A DNA stretch of 64,000 nt from an uncultured Bacteroidales bacterium (GTDB lineage: Bacteria > Bacteroidota > Bacteroidia > Bacteroidales > Bacteroidaceae), in assembly GCA_902787575.1 (NCBI GenBank), contig CADAGX010000005.1, positions 55,826 to 119,825 of the forward strand. The letters are read 5' to 3'. Under the pieces are notes generated by a model. That model was not told the origin of the DNA. It worked only from the letters and a program-made list of their open reading frames with translations, and ran no database searches. How positions within the stretch are numbered: position 1 is the stretch's first letter; each line of letters opens with the position of its first letter. The position numbers and the translations under genes were made by a program. Shown in pieces: positions 43,992 to 53,341 of this stretch.

Positions 43992-44438
43992 ATGAAGGAT
44001 AGAATCTATCAGCTGATGAAGCAGCAAGGCATGAGCCAAAAGCAGTTTGCAAATGAACTGTGTGTGGGTGAAGCAACATTGTCAAGTATTTTTACGGGAA
44101 GAACACGCCCTACTAATAATATGGTGGCTGCCATTCACGAACGTTTTCCCGAGGTAAGTATTTCGTGGTTGATGTTTGGTGAGGGTGACATGTATGCTGG
44201 CGAGACCATTAAAGTGAAAGAATCTCCTGTTTCGGCTGACGCAACCTCGGACGACTTATTCAGTCAGCCAAATGTTGGCGGCGAGTCTTCACCCGTTTCT
44301 GCGCCAGTTTCTGCAACGCCTGCTGCACCAATTATTCGTGAGACGATAAAATATATTGACAAACCGCAGCGAAAAATTACAGAAATACGTGTTTTCTTCG
44401 ATGATGGCACCTACGAAATCTTTGCTGCGAAACAATAA
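43992..44438 (+). CDS. XRE-family helix-turn-helix protein
   Basis: 148 aa. Residues ~3-65 are a HTH_3 domain: MKDRIYQLMKQQGMSQKQFA, then ATLSSIFTGRTRPTNNMVAAI (the recognition helix region) and SISWLMFGEGDMY. The middle is a low-complexity Ser/Pro/Ala linker and the C-terminus (ITEIRVFFDDGTYEIF) is a short conserved strand pair. Proteins of this plan are common single-copy regulators in Bacteroidales; the target is unknown. I start at 43992; the in-frame ATG ten codons upstream lies in the leader and reads MRCPLLVLIK. AT-rich flanks set it apart from its neighbours. Confidence 0.85.
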   Translation: MKDRIYQLMKQQGMSQKQFANELCVGEATLSSIFTGRTRPTNNMVAAIHERFPEVSISWLMFGEGDMYAGETIKVKESPVSADATSDDLFSQPNVGGESSPVSAPVSATPAAPIIRETIKYIDKPQRKITEIRVFFDDGTYEIFAAKQ

Positions 44439-44628
44439 GCCTTTTGTTTTTTCAGTTTGCTTTTGTATTTCTTACCCCTGCGTTTTGTTGGGTTAGAAGT
44501 TGCTTTTTGGAGTGTCGCTTGTTGTTTCAGTAGAAACTGTGCGTCGTTATTTCTATTTTACGTGTGGTTTTTTGGTCGCGACACGTCATTTTTTTGCTTT
44601 CTCTCTGTCGCTTTTGCTGCGGCTCTTC

Positions 44629-44775
44629 GTCTCGGCATAAAAAGAAAATGCTATTTTCTTTGTTCTACACTCAACTTTTTCGTAACTTTGAGTCTTAACT
44701 CCAAGTTACTTTGTCTCGGCATAAAAAGAAAATGCTATTTTCTTTGTTCTACACTCAATTTTTTCGTAACTTTGA
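44629..44775 (+). repeat. 63-bp direct repeat carrying a duplicated promoter
   Basis: Two copies (44629-44691 and 44713-44775), 84 bases apart, differ at one visible position. Each ends in a full promoter: TTTG 44659-44662 with TAACTTTG 44683-44690, and TTTG 44743-44746 with TAACTTTG 44767-44774, both with a 20-base spacer. The gene at 44804 begins 30 bases after the second. The promoter part is nearly the same as that at 15965-15995. Confidence 0.9.
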
Positions 44776-44803
44776 CCTTCGAAAACCTTAAACCGCGATT
44801 GAT

Positions 44804-46396
44804 ATGAGACGAATTTTACTTGTGGCCTTGTCGGCTCTGGCTTTGACAATTACGGCCAAGAACGTCAATGAGAAGAAGTTGAACGCTCAGGCTTTGAAAG
44901 AATACTTGCAACCCATTCGGCCCGGCTACAGCGGGCAGAATCCTTTTTGGAACGAGTTTGCTCGCAAGTTCACCTATGCTCCTGCCTTTGATTTTCAGGA
45001 GCGTTCCTTTGCGCGCGCGTACATATTTGTTATTACAGACAACGATGGACACAGGTGGGAAATGCGTTCCCAAAGCCCGAAAGCAGCACTTTCGCCCGTC
45101 TGGGAGCAGATACCAGGTGGCACGCAGGTGACACTCGATGTCTTTCCCATTGTGGGAAAAGCGGCCGACACATCCGACACGCTGGGCCATCGCACATTTC
45201 TGCGCGATTTTCCCTTCCGCCTGCCCTGTAATGCACCGACTCGTCCCTACCGCGAGGCGGCGCTGAAGGCGATGCTCTGTCTGCATCGCTTGCCGATGGT
45301 GCAACAATGGGCAGACCACGCGGAACCCGACTGGAGTTACCGCTTCAGCACGTATGCCTGCAAGATTATTGGCGCCACGCTCAGGAACGAGTGCATGGTG
45401 GCGCATTATTTTCCATCCGAGCGCGAGCAGGCGCTGCAGATTGCGCGCAATGTTGCCGCCTATCTTCACGGCATCAGTCAGCCTGTGGGAGCGCCGCTGG
45501 CATACTTTCCGCCCACCTATACGAGAGGCGTGCTCGTGAACTCCTCCATTACAAAGCAGGAAGGCGAGGACGCCACAATGTGCATGGAGCCTCTCAACGT
45601 GGGTCAGGCACTGCTCGATCTCTACCGAGAGACGAACGAGCGCCAGTATTACGACTGGGCCATCGGGATTGCCACCACGTACAAACGTCTGCAACGACCC
45701 GATGGAAGTATGCCCATAAAGCTTGTCTATAGTACTGGCGAGCCCGTCAATGACCGATGCGCCATGTTGCATCCGCTGCTCAACTACCTTCAGCGCCTGA
45801 AAGATGAGTTCGGCGTTAGTGATTTCGAAGGCGTCCGCGAGGCTGGCGAGCTTTGGATGCACGATGTGGCGATACGTTCATTCGATATGACCGGTCAGTT
45901 CGAGGATGTTTCGGTGTTGAACCTGAAGCCGTATCAGAACCTAACCAACTGTACCGCAGCCCCATATGCCGACTACCTCTGGCGAAAAAAGTCACCGTCG
46001 GCCGCAGATTTGGAGGATGCACGCGACCTGATGCGACTTAGCGAGGACCAGTTTGTTTTCTGGGACATGCGGCCCGAGCCGGACGGCATCCGGAAGCACA
46101 TTGTTCCGTGTGTGTTCGAGCAATATAAGTATCAGGAATCGGTCGATGCCAGCGCCTGTAATGTGGCTGGCGGCTTTCTCTCCTGCTATCTCTGCACGGG
46201 CAACCAGTTGGCGCTGGCCAAGGCATTGGCGCTGACCAACGCCATCACTGTGGCGCAGGACGCACGCTCCGGATTTATTCCCACCATTTGGCGGCGAAGC
46301 AAGAAGACGGCGAATATCAGCGACATGTGGATAAACTGCGCCGTCCACAGCATCTGCCACCTGCTGCGTACGGCCGATGCCGTTGGCGAGCCTTGA
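44804..46396 (+). CDS. exported protein of unknown function, possible alpha/alpha-barrel glycan enzyme
   Basis: 530 aa with a signal peptide (MRRILLVALSALALTITA). After a ~130-residue beta-rich start come alternating helical segments with REAALKAMLCLHRLP, FSTYACKIIGATLRNECM, GQALLDLYRETNERQYYDWA, KRLQRPDGSMPIKLVY and WDMRPEPDGIRKH. Such Trp/Tyr-rich paired helices resemble six-hairpin glycosidase or lyase folds, but I recognise no family and no certain catalytic pair. Two tandem promoters precede it, which suggests strong or doubly controlled expression. It ends 48 bases before the next gene, which has its own promoter. Confidence 0.75.
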   Translation: MRRILLVALSALALTITAKNVNEKKLNAQALKEYLQPIRPGYSGQNPFWNEFARKFTYAPAFDFQERSFARAYIFVITDNDGHRWEMRSQSPKAALSPVWEQIPGGTQVTLDVFPIVGKAADTSDTLGHRTFLRDFPFRLPCNAPTRPYREAALKAMLCLHRLPMVQQWADHAEPDWSYRFSTYACKIIGATLRNECMVAHYFPSEREQALQIARNVAAYLHGISQPVGAPLAYFPPTYTRGVLVNSSITKQEGEDATMCMEPLNVGQALLDLYRETNERQYYDWAIGIATTYKRLQRPDGSMPIKLVYSTGEPVNDRCAMLHPLLNYLQRLKDEFGVSDFEGVREAGELWMHDVAIRSFDMTGQFEDVSVLNLKPYQNLTNCTAAPYADYLWRKKSPSAADLEDARDLMRLSEDQFVFWDMRPEPDGIRKHIVPCVFEQYKYQESVDASACNVAGGFLSCYLCTGNQLALAKALALTNAITVAQDARSGFIPTIWRRSKKTANISDMWINCAVHSICHLLRTADAVGEP

Positions 46397-46406
46397 CGAG
46401 CTGGAT

Positions 46407-46437
46407 TTTGCACTATGAATTAATTGTCGTACCTTTG
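46407..46437 (+). promoter_or_regulatory. promoter of the DUF4105 gene
   Basis: TTTG (46407-46410), 19 bases, TACCTTTG (46430-46437): full consensus. The ATG at 46445 begins only 7 bases after the element, so the transcript would have almost no leader. Confidence 0.8.
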
Positions 46438-46444
46438 CAGCCGA

Positions 46445-47635
46445 ATGAGACGACTCTGTGTTTTTCTCCTTCTCGTGTTTGCGTTTGTACGCTTGCAGGC
46501 GCAGCCCGAGGACTCGCTACGTGTGAGCGTGCTCACGTGCACGCCCGGCGACCAGGTTTATTCGCTCTACGGGCACACGGCCCTGCGGGTGGAAAACTTC
46601 ACGCGCGACTTCGACCTCGTCTTCAATTACGGCGTTTTCGACTTTACGAAGCCCCATTTCACGTGGCACTTCGTGCTGGGCGAGTGCGACTACATGGTGA
46701 TGCCGCTGCCGTGGGACATCTTTGTGAAGGATTACGTGCGTCGTGGCTCAGGCATCTACGCGCAGATCCTTGACCTTACTCCTGCGGAAGCCAACCGCCT
46801 GCAGGCATTTCTGATAGTAAACTGCCAGCCCGAGAATCGCGAATATCGCTATAATTTTCTTTACAACAACTGCACGACAAAAGTTCGCGACGTCATCGAG
46901 CAGGTCGTGAATGGCGAGATTGATTATCCCGCCCTTGCCCATGGAGAGACCTACCGGCAGTTGCTCCATCAACTGACGAAAAATTATCCTTGGTCGCAGG
47001 AAGGAAACGACTTTCTGCTTGGTGCCGACGTCGATAAGCCGTTGAGCGACCGCGAAAGCATGTTCCTGCCGTTGCATCTGATGTCTTATCTCGACGGCGC
47101 TACGCTTCGCGACGAGAATGGGGTTCGTTCGCTTGTCGGAAAGAAAGAAATACTTTTACAGGAAGTGGCTGTTGCGCGTAGGCCGTCACGTTGGCGTTCA
47201 CCGAAAGGGCTTGCGTGGGCTTTTTTCCTTGTGAATCTCCTGATTCTTTTGGTGGAGAGATCCCTGAGGCGGAAATGGTGGATTTACGACGTTGTGCTGC
47301 TCACTCTTCAGGGTCTGGCCGGTTGCCTTTTGGCTTTCATGTTCTTCTTTTCCGAGCATCCGGCCGTTGGCTCCAATTGGCTCGTTTGGGTATTCAATCC
47401 GCTGCCATTGTTTGGCGCTTTCTGCGTGGCGCGAGCCGCCTTAAAAGGCGGAATTTCTCGCTGGCACGCCTTTAATTTCGTAGTTTTAACATTCTTTATA
47501 CTTATTTCTCCCCTGCTTTCGCAGAAATTCGGACAGATAGTTGTACCTTTGACACTTGTTTTGTGGCTTCGTCCGTTGAGTTATCTCCTGAGCGGCAAAA
47601 GGTGGAAAATTTCGCCTTCGCGTTCGAAGTTATGA
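46445..47635 (+). CDS. DUF4105 (Lnb N-terminal periplasmic domain-like) membrane protein
   Basis: 396 aa. A signal peptide (MRRLCVFLLLVFAFVRLQAQ) precedes a ~230-residue periplasmic domain with SVLTCTPGDQVYSLYGHTAL, LVFNYGVFDF and YNFLYNNCTTKVRDVIE. Those His and Cys positions resemble a NlpC/P60-like papain fold. Four or five membrane helices then follow (~255-385). This is the DUF4105 family common in Bacteroidota; function not established, perhaps amide or thioester chemistry on the envelope. I start at 46445 because the -7 element occupies the upstream in-frame codons. Confidence 0.85.
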   Translation: MRRLCVFLLLVFAFVRLQAQPEDSLRVSVLTCTPGDQVYSLYGHTALRVENFTRDFDLVFNYGVFDFTKPHFTWHFVLGECDYMVMPLPWDIFVKDYVRRGSGIYAQILDLTPAEANRLQAFLIVNCQPENREYRYNFLYNNCTTKVRDVIEQVVNGEIDYPALAHGETYRQLLHQLTKNYPWSQEGNDFLLGADVDKPLSDRESMFLPLHLMSYLDGATLRDENGVRSLVGKKEILLQEVAVARRPSRWRSPKGLAWAFFLVNLLILLVERSLRRKWWIYDVVLLTLQGLAGCLLAFMFFFSEHPAVGSNWLVWVFNPLPLFGAFCVARAALKGGISRWHAFNFVVLTFFILISPLLSQKFGQIVVPLTLVLWLRPLSYLLSGKRWKISPSRSKL

Positions 47636-47680
47636 CAGGCAGGTTGCGAAAGTTGTAGATTTAAAGGCTAAAAGATAAAT

Positions 47681-49291
47681 ATGGTGAATACAAAATGGCC
47701 TAAGAGGTATTGGTTGAGTTCGTTGGTGGTGCTCGTATCCATCATGTCGGCCGAGGCACAGACAGCGCCCGACGTGCCGCGCCTTGTTGTGAACGTTGTC
47801 ATCGACCAACTTCGCACCGATTACATGGACGCCTTCTCGCCCTTCTACAGCGGCCAGGGTTTTGCACGTCTGATGCAGAAGGGGCGCGCCTATACGCAGG
47901 CCGAGTACCCTTTCGATACGCCAGACCGCGCATCGGCCGTGGCATGCTTGCTTAGTGGCACAAGTCCGTATGTAAACGGAATTGTGGGCCAGCGCTGGCT
48001 CGACCGCCAGACGTTGCAGCCCGTTTTCTGCGTGGACGACGAGAAATTTGCCGGTCAGCAGACCAAAGATGCCACCTCGCCGCATTACCTGCAGGTCACC
48101 ACGTTGGGCGACGAACTGAAGATTGCAACCGAGGGCCGAGGCATGGTCTATTCGGTGGCACCCAATCGCGACGCGGCTGTGCTGAGCGCCGGCCACGCAG
48201 CCGACGGATCATTTTGGATAGACGACGAGTCGGGCCAGTGGTGCAGCACGTCGTACTATGGCGATTTCCCCCAGTGGGCCACGGAGTATGTGGGCAAGAA
48301 CTCGCTTGCCAAGCGCATTGGCGGCATTACGTGGTCGCCCATGAACGAGTCTATTGCCAACTTCAACTACTTTACATCCTCGGCAGCCAAGAAATCGTTT
48401 AGCCACAAATTCTCCGGCGAGCGTAAGTTCCGCGAGTTCAAGGCCAGCCCGTGCGTAAACGATGAGGTAAACCAGTTCGTGAAGCACGCCCTGCAGAACA
48501 CCATGATGGGCATCGACGACGTCACCGACATCCTGAACGTGACTTTCTACGCTGGAGGCTTCGACCATCAGAGCGTGCGTCGTTATCCGGTGGAGGTGCA
48601 AGACGCATATGTGCGTCTCGACCACCAGTTGGCAGAGCTGTTTATGAACGTCGAGAACCGTGTGGGCGAGGGCCGCGTGCTCTTTGTCGTCACCAGCACG
48701 GGCTACACCGATCCCGAAGACCCGTCCGACCTGAGCCGCTATCGCGTGCCAACCGGAAATTTCTCCATCACACGCGCCCAGTTGCTGCTCAATATGTATC
48801 TGATTGCCGTATACGGCCAGGGACAATACGTCGAAACGTGCATGGGAAACGAGGTGTACCTCAATCTGAAGCTTATCGAGAGCAAAAACCTCAATTTGGC
48901 CGAGGTATTGGAGCGCAGCAGCGATTTTCTCATTCAACTCAGTGGTGTTCGCGACGTTTATACCAGTCAGCGCTTGGCTCTTGGCGCGTGGACGCCGGGC
49001 ATCAGCAAACTTCGCAACGCTTACAATCCGAAATGCTCGGGCGACATTCTCGTTCAGGTGTCTCCCGGCTGGGTTTTGGTGAATGACAATACACACGAGC
49101 AAAGTCTCAGCCGTGAATCCTACATGGGATTTCCTCTTTTCTTCCTTGGATGCAATTTGCCGGCCGAGGTGGTGCATACGCCCGTGTCCGTAGACCAAAT
49201 TGCGCCCACGCTTGCGCAGGTGATGCGCATTCGTGCGCCCAATGCCTGCAACCAGCCGCCGATTCAGGGCGTGCAGTTGCAGAGCAAATAG
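47681..49291 (+). CDS. exported alkaline-phosphatase-superfamily phosphodiesterase (PafA-like)
   Basis: 536 aa with a signal peptide ending near SAEAQ. VVNVVIDQLRTDYMDAF gives the first metal Asp. FDTPDRASAVACLLSGTSPY holds the Thr nucleophile (Thr in DTPDRAS), as in PafA-type and nucleotide-pyrophosphatase enzymes. YSVAPNRDAAVLSAGHAADG and WIDDESGQW match PafA-like proteins. It would hydrolyse phosphate mono- or diesters in the periplasm. In place of the usual GDHG motif I see VTSTGYTDPED, so one metal-binding site may be altered and activity is not assured. Confidence 0.85.
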   Translation: MVNTKWPKRYWLSSLVVLVSIMSAEAQTAPDVPRLVVNVVIDQLRTDYMDAFSPFYSGQGFARLMQKGRAYTQAEYPFDTPDRASAVACLLSGTSPYVNGIVGQRWLDRQTLQPVFCVDDEKFAGQQTKDATSPHYLQVTTLGDELKIATEGRGMVYSVAPNRDAAVLSAGHAADGSFWIDDESGQWCSTSYYGDFPQWATEYVGKNSLAKRIGGITWSPMNESIANFNYFTSSAAKKSFSHKFSGERKFREFKASPCVNDEVNQFVKHALQNTMMGIDDVTDILNVTFYAGGFDHQSVRRYPVEVQDAYVRLDHQLAELFMNVENRVGEGRVLFVVTSTGYTDPEDPSDLSRYRVPTGNFSITRAQLLLNMYLIAVYGQGQYVETCMGNEVYLNLKLIESKNLNLAEVLERSSDFLIQLSGVRDVYTSQRLALGAWTPGISKLRNAYNPKCSGDILVQVSPGWVLVNDNTHEQSLSRESYMGFPLFFLGCNLPAEVVHTPVSVDQIAPTLAQVMRIRAPNACNQPPIQGVQLQSK

Positions 49292-49331
49292 GAAAAAAGG
49301 TTTCAACAGAATAAAGGAATAAAAAATAGAA

Positions 49332-52300
49332 ATGGATTTATCGAAAATATTAGTCAAACTCTTTGGCGACAAAAAGTCGCGCGACCTGAAGGCCTATCGT
49401 CCGCAGGTGGAAGCCGTGCTGAAGGTGTACCCCGAGATTCAGGCACTCAGCAACGACGAACTTCGCGCGCGAACACAGGAGATTAAGCAGAAGGTACAGG
49501 ATTCGGTGAGCGAGCTGCGCACACAGATTAGCGAACTGCGCAGTCGGATTCCCTCCACCGACATACAAGACCGTGCACCGATTTTTGCGCAGATAGACAA
49601 GTTGGAGAAGGATGTGCTGGAGCGTTTCGAGCAGGCACTCGACGAAGTGCGCCCCGAGGTATTTGCCATCGTAAAGCGCACGGCAGAACTCTTCGCAAAG
49701 AACGAGACGGTCGAGGTGACGGCAAACGATTTCGACCGCCAACTGGCCGCACGGCACGATTTCGTGGACATCGACGGCGAGAAGGCTATCTATCACAACC
49801 ATTGGGTTGCAGGTGGCAACGACACCAAGTGGGACATGGTTCACTTCGACGTCCAGTTGTTTGGTGGAACTGTCCTGCACCAGGGAAAAATTGCCGAGAT
49901 GTTTACCGGCGAAGGAAAGACGCTGACGGCCACCCTGCCTGTCTTCCTCAACGCCCTCACGGGCAACGGCGTCCACGTCGTCACAGTGAACGACTATCTG
50001 GCAAAGCGAGATTCCGAGTGGATGGGGCCCATCTACATGTTCCACGGCCTCAGTGTGGACTGCATCGACAAGCACCAGCCCAACAGCGAAGCGCGCCGTC
50101 AGGCATATCTGGCCGACATCACCTTCGGTACGAACAACGAATTTGGTTTCGACTACCTTCGCGACAACATGGCGCAGCGTCCCGAAGACCTTGTGCAGCG
50201 CTCGCACAATTATGCGATTGTGGACGAGGTGGACTCCGTCCTTATCGACGATGCGCGCACCCCGTTGATTATTTCCGGTCCCGTGCCGCATGGCGATGAT
50301 CAGCAATTCGAGCAGTACCAGCCGCTGGTGGAGCGCCTCGTCGGCGTGCAGCGACAACTGGCTACGCAGTATCTGGCCGACGCCAAGCGTCTGATAGCCG
50401 AGGGAACTGAGTCGGGCGACAAGCAAAAGACAGCCGACGGCTTCTTGGCTCTCTTCCGCAGCCACAAGGCGCTGCCTAAGAACAAACCGCTCATCAAGTT
50501 CCTTTCCGAGCCTGGCATCAAGGCCGGCATGCTCTCCACCGAGGAAATCTACATGGAGAACAACAACCGCCGAATGCCGGAGGCCACAGACCCGCTCTAC
50601 TTCGTGGTGGACGAAAAACAGAACGGCGTGGACCTGACCGACAAGGGCAACGAGTGGCTTGCCTCGCAAGTGAACGATCCCGAGCTGTTCATCCTGCCCG
50701 ATATCGCCACCATCATGTCACAGATCGAGGCGTCGGGCCAAAGCGAGGAAGAGATATTGCAGCAAAAGGACAAGGTGTATAACGACTACGCCATCAAGAG
50801 CGAGCGCGTGCACACGATACAGCAGTTGCTGAAGGCTTACACCATGTTCAATCTGAACGACGAATACGTCATTCAGGACGGCGAGATTAAGATTGTCGAC
50901 GAGCAGACGGGCCGTATCATGGAGGGCCGCCGCTGGAGCGACGGCTTGCATCAGGCCGTCGAGGCCAAGGAGCACGTGACAGTGCAGGCAGCCACGCAGA
51001 CGTATGCCACCATTACGCTGCAGAATTACTTCCGCATGTATCATAAGTTGGCCGGTATGACCGGTACGGCAGTCACCGAGGCCGGCGAGTTCTGGGATAT
51101 CTACAAGCTCGACGTGGTGGAGGTGCCCACCAACCGCCCGGTTATACGCACCGACATGAACGACCGTGTCTATAAGACGCAGCGCGAGAAGTACAAGGCC
51201 GTCATCGAGGAGGTGGAGAAGATGAGAAACAGTGGCCGTCCTGTGTTGGTGGGTACCACCAGCGTGGAAATCTCGGAAATGCTGAGCAAGATGCTGCAGA
51301 TGCGCAAGATTCCGCATCAGGTACTGAACGCCAAACTCCATCAGAAGGAGGCAGATATCGTGGCACTGGCCGGACAAAGCAGCAAGGGAACCGTCATGGT
51401 GGACGGGAAGGCCGAGGAACGTATGCTCGGTACGGTCACCATCGCCACCAACATGGCCGGCCGTGGTACTGACATTAAACTCTCTCCCGAAGTGAAAGCC
51501 GCCGGCGGACTTGCCATCGTTGGCACGGAGCGCCACGAAAGCCGCCGTGTGGACCGCCAGCTGCGTGGACGTTCGGGCCGACAGGGAGACCCGGGCAGCA
51601 GCGTGTTCTTCGTTTCGCTCGAGGACAAGCTGATGCGACTTTTTGCCAGCGAGCGTATCGCACGCGTCATGGACCGTCTCGGTTTCGAGGAAGGCGAGAT
51701 GATAGAGCACCCGATGATTACCCGCAGCATCGAGAATGCGCAGAAAAAGGTCGAGGAGAACCACTTCGGCGTCCGCAAGCGTCTGCTCGAGTACGACGAT
51801 GTAATGAACAAACAGCGTACCGTCATCTACGAGAAGCGCCGTCATGCCCTCATCGGTGAGCGTCTGGGCATGGATATCAGCGACATGATCTGGGATCGCG
51901 TATGCAACATCATCGAAAACAACGACTGGGAAGGATGCCGCCAGCGCTTCTTGGAGATTCTGGCCATGGAAGTGCCGTTCACGGCAGAGCAGCTCGAGAA
52001 TACGAAACTCGACGATCTGGCCGAGGACGCCTATCAGAAGGTGCTTCTCCGCTTCAAGCAGAAGACAGACATCATGGCAGCCAATGCCAACCGCGTGGTG
52101 AAAATGGTCTACGAGAGCCCGCAGGGACAGATGTACGAGAACATCATGGTACCCATCGAGGCCGGAACTCGACGCTACAACGTGCCGGCCAACCTGAAGG
52201 AGGCTTACGAGTCCGAGTCTCACAGCATCGTGACGGCTTTCCACAAGGTGATGATTCTGCATACCATAGATGATGCCTGGAAGGAGAACCTGCGCCTGCT

Positions 52301-52682
52301 CGACGAACTCAAGCACAGCGTGCACAACGCCAGCTACGAGCAGAAGGACCCGCTCCTCATCTTCAAACTCGAGAGCGTCAAGCTCTTCGACGACATGGTC
52401 AATACCATCAACGACCGCACCGTGTCCGTCATCATGCGTGCCATGATACCCGAGTTGCAGCCCGCGCCTGCTCCCAATGAGCCGGCTCCCGAGCGCCGCC
52501 CGCAGTATCAGGAGTCGCGTGGCGACCTCACGGATGTGCAGCAACAGCAGGCTGCAGCCCGCGACACACGCGAGCGCCAGCCCGTGCAGCCTGTCCGTGT
52601 GGAGAAACTGCCTGGCCGCAACGACCCGTGTCCCTGCGGCAGTGGTAAGAAGTTCAAGCAGTGCCACGGCCGCAACCTGTAG
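49332..52682 (+). CDS. secA: preprotein translocase ATPase SecA
   Basis: 1116 aa, the long form typical of Bacteroidota (about 200 residues more than E. coli). Motifs: [17 protein letters not shown] (Walker A), [55 protein letters not shown] (Walker B), [34 protein letters not shown] and [16 protein letters not shown]. The C-terminal tail ends in the zinc SEC-C motif ([14 protein letters not shown]) that contacts SecB or the ribosome. Extra residues lie in the N-terminal coiled segment (~50-110) and between motifs around 340-460. It drives protein export through SecYEG. Confidence 0.98.
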   Translation: MDLSKILVKLFGDKKSRDLKAYRPQVEAVLKVYPEIQALSNDELRARTQEIKQKVQDSVSELRTQISELRSRIPSTDIQDRAPIFAQIDKLEKDVLERFEQALDEVRPEVFAIVKRTAELFAKNETVEVTANDFDRQLAARHDFVDIDGEKAIYHNHWVAGGNDTKWDMVHFDVQLFGGTVLHQGKIAEMFTGEGKTLTATLPVFLNALTGNGVHVVTVNDYLAKRDSEWMGPIYMFHGLSVDCIDKHQPNSEARRQAYLADITFGTNNEFGFDYLRDNMAQRPEDLVQRSHNYAIVDEVDSVLIDDARTPLIISGPVPHGDDQQFEQYQPLVERLVGVQRQLATQYLADAKRLIAEGTESGDKQKTADGFLALFRSHKALPKNKPLIKFLSEPGIKAGMLSTEEIYMENNNRRMPEATDPLYFVVDEKQNGVDLTDKGNEWLASQVNDPELFILPDIATIMSQIEASGQSEEEILQQKDKVYNDYAIKSERVHTIQQLLKAYTMFNLNDEYVIQDGEIKIVDEQTGRIMEGRRWSDGLHQAVEAKEHVTVQAATQTYATITLQNYFRMYHKLAGMTGTAVTEAGEFWDIYKLDVVEVPTNRPVIRTDMNDRVYKTQREKYKAVIEEVEKMRNSGRPVLVGTTSVEISEMLSKMLQMRKIPHQVLNAKLHQKEADIVALAGQSSKGTVMVDGKAEERMLGTVTIATNMAGRGTDIKLSPEVKAAGGLAIVGTERHESRRVDRQLRGRSGRQGDPGSSVFFVSLEDKLMRLFASERIARVMDRLGFEEGEMIEHPMITRSIENAQKKVEENHFGVRKRLLEYDDVMNKQRTVIYEKRRHALIGERLGMDISDMIWDRVCNIIENNDWEGCRQRFLEILAMEVPFTAEQLENTKLDDLAEDAYQKVLLRFKQKTDIMAANANRVVKMVYESPQGQMYENIMVPIEAGTRRYNVPANLKEAYESESHSIVTAFHKVMILHTIDDAWKENLRLLDELKHSVHNASYEQKDPLLIFKLESVKLFDDMVNTINDRTVSVIMRAMIPELQPAPAPNEPAPERRPQYQESRGDLTDVQQQQAAARDTRERQPVQPVRVEKLPGRNDPCPCGSGKKFKQCHGRNL

Positions 52683-52803
52683 GACGAACCAAAGAGAACC
52701 GAGAACATAGACCGTCGGACAGCATACTCCGTGCATGGGGTAGGGCGCCTCGGGCGCTTCACAGCCCGAAGTCAGCTGTCCCAAAGTCAAAAATAAAAGG
52801 AAA

Positions 52804-53244
52804 ATGAAAGCCAGCCAACAAACCATTCAGCAGATTGAGCGCTCGCTGCGCAAAATCGCGGCAAAGTTCCCGCAGGGCGACGACGCGCTGCTCACTGACA
52901 TCCACCTCTTGGTGAATCCCTACACGGGCGAGATTCGCGCGTACAACGATGACGACGAAGAACTCGACCGCTGCGTGGTAGAGGAGTGGATCAAGAGCCC
53001 CGAAGAGGACTTCTACGAGAGCGTGGCACCCATCCTGCGTCAGACCATCGAGGGAATGCGCCCTGTGGTGGACCAGATGAACATCCTGCGGCCCTTCTCC
53101 TTCGTGCTGATAGACGAGGACCACGAGACGTTGCAGGACCTCGTGCTCATCGACGACGAGGAAACTGTGGTGCTCGACGGCAATTTGCTCGACGGACTGG
53201 AAGAAGACCTCGATGCCTTTCTCGAGCACCTGCTGAACGACTGA
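52804..53244 (+). CDS. small acidic conserved protein
   Basis: 146 aa, strongly acidic, with no signal peptide. It reads MKASQQTIQQIERSLRKIAA, TDIHLLVNPYTGEIRAYNDDDEELD, then ALL-helical and beta segments ending in LDGNLLDGLEEDLDAFLEHLL. I recognise no domain; similar acidic proteins are frequent in Bacteroidales genomes. It lies 121 bases after secA and is closed by a strong terminator. A soluble cytoplasmic role is all that can be said. Confidence 0.78.
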   Translation: MKASQQTIQQIERSLRKIAAKFPQGDDALLTDIHLLVNPYTGEIRAYNDDDEELDRCVVEEWIKSPEEDFYESVAPILRQTIEGMRPVVDQMNILRPFSFVLIDEDHETLQDLVLIDDEETVVLDGNLLDGLEEDLDAFLEHLLND

Positions 53245-53263
53245 TTTTTTCCTTTGTAAACGC

Positions 53264-53340
53264 AATTACGCGAGCCGTAAGGATGCTTGGGCCAAATGCT
53301 CAGGCGCGTTCCCTACGGCTCGCGTAATTCTTTTTTTCTT
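53264..53340 (+). terminator. terminator between convergent genes
   Basis: A perfect 16-bp stem (AATTACGCGAGCCGTA 53264-53279 with its complement at 53314-53329) around a 34-base loop is followed by C and seven T (53331-53337). It ends the acidic-protein gene. It lies just downstream of the minus-strand DUF4923-like gene and might also stop that transcript, though without a good T-run on that side. Confidence 0.88.
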
Positions 53341-53341
53341 C

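Noticed and set aside
53264-53340. Stem-loop considered as a small RNA or inverted mobile element
   Set aside because: Position between convergent genes and the T7 tail fit an ordinary terminator.
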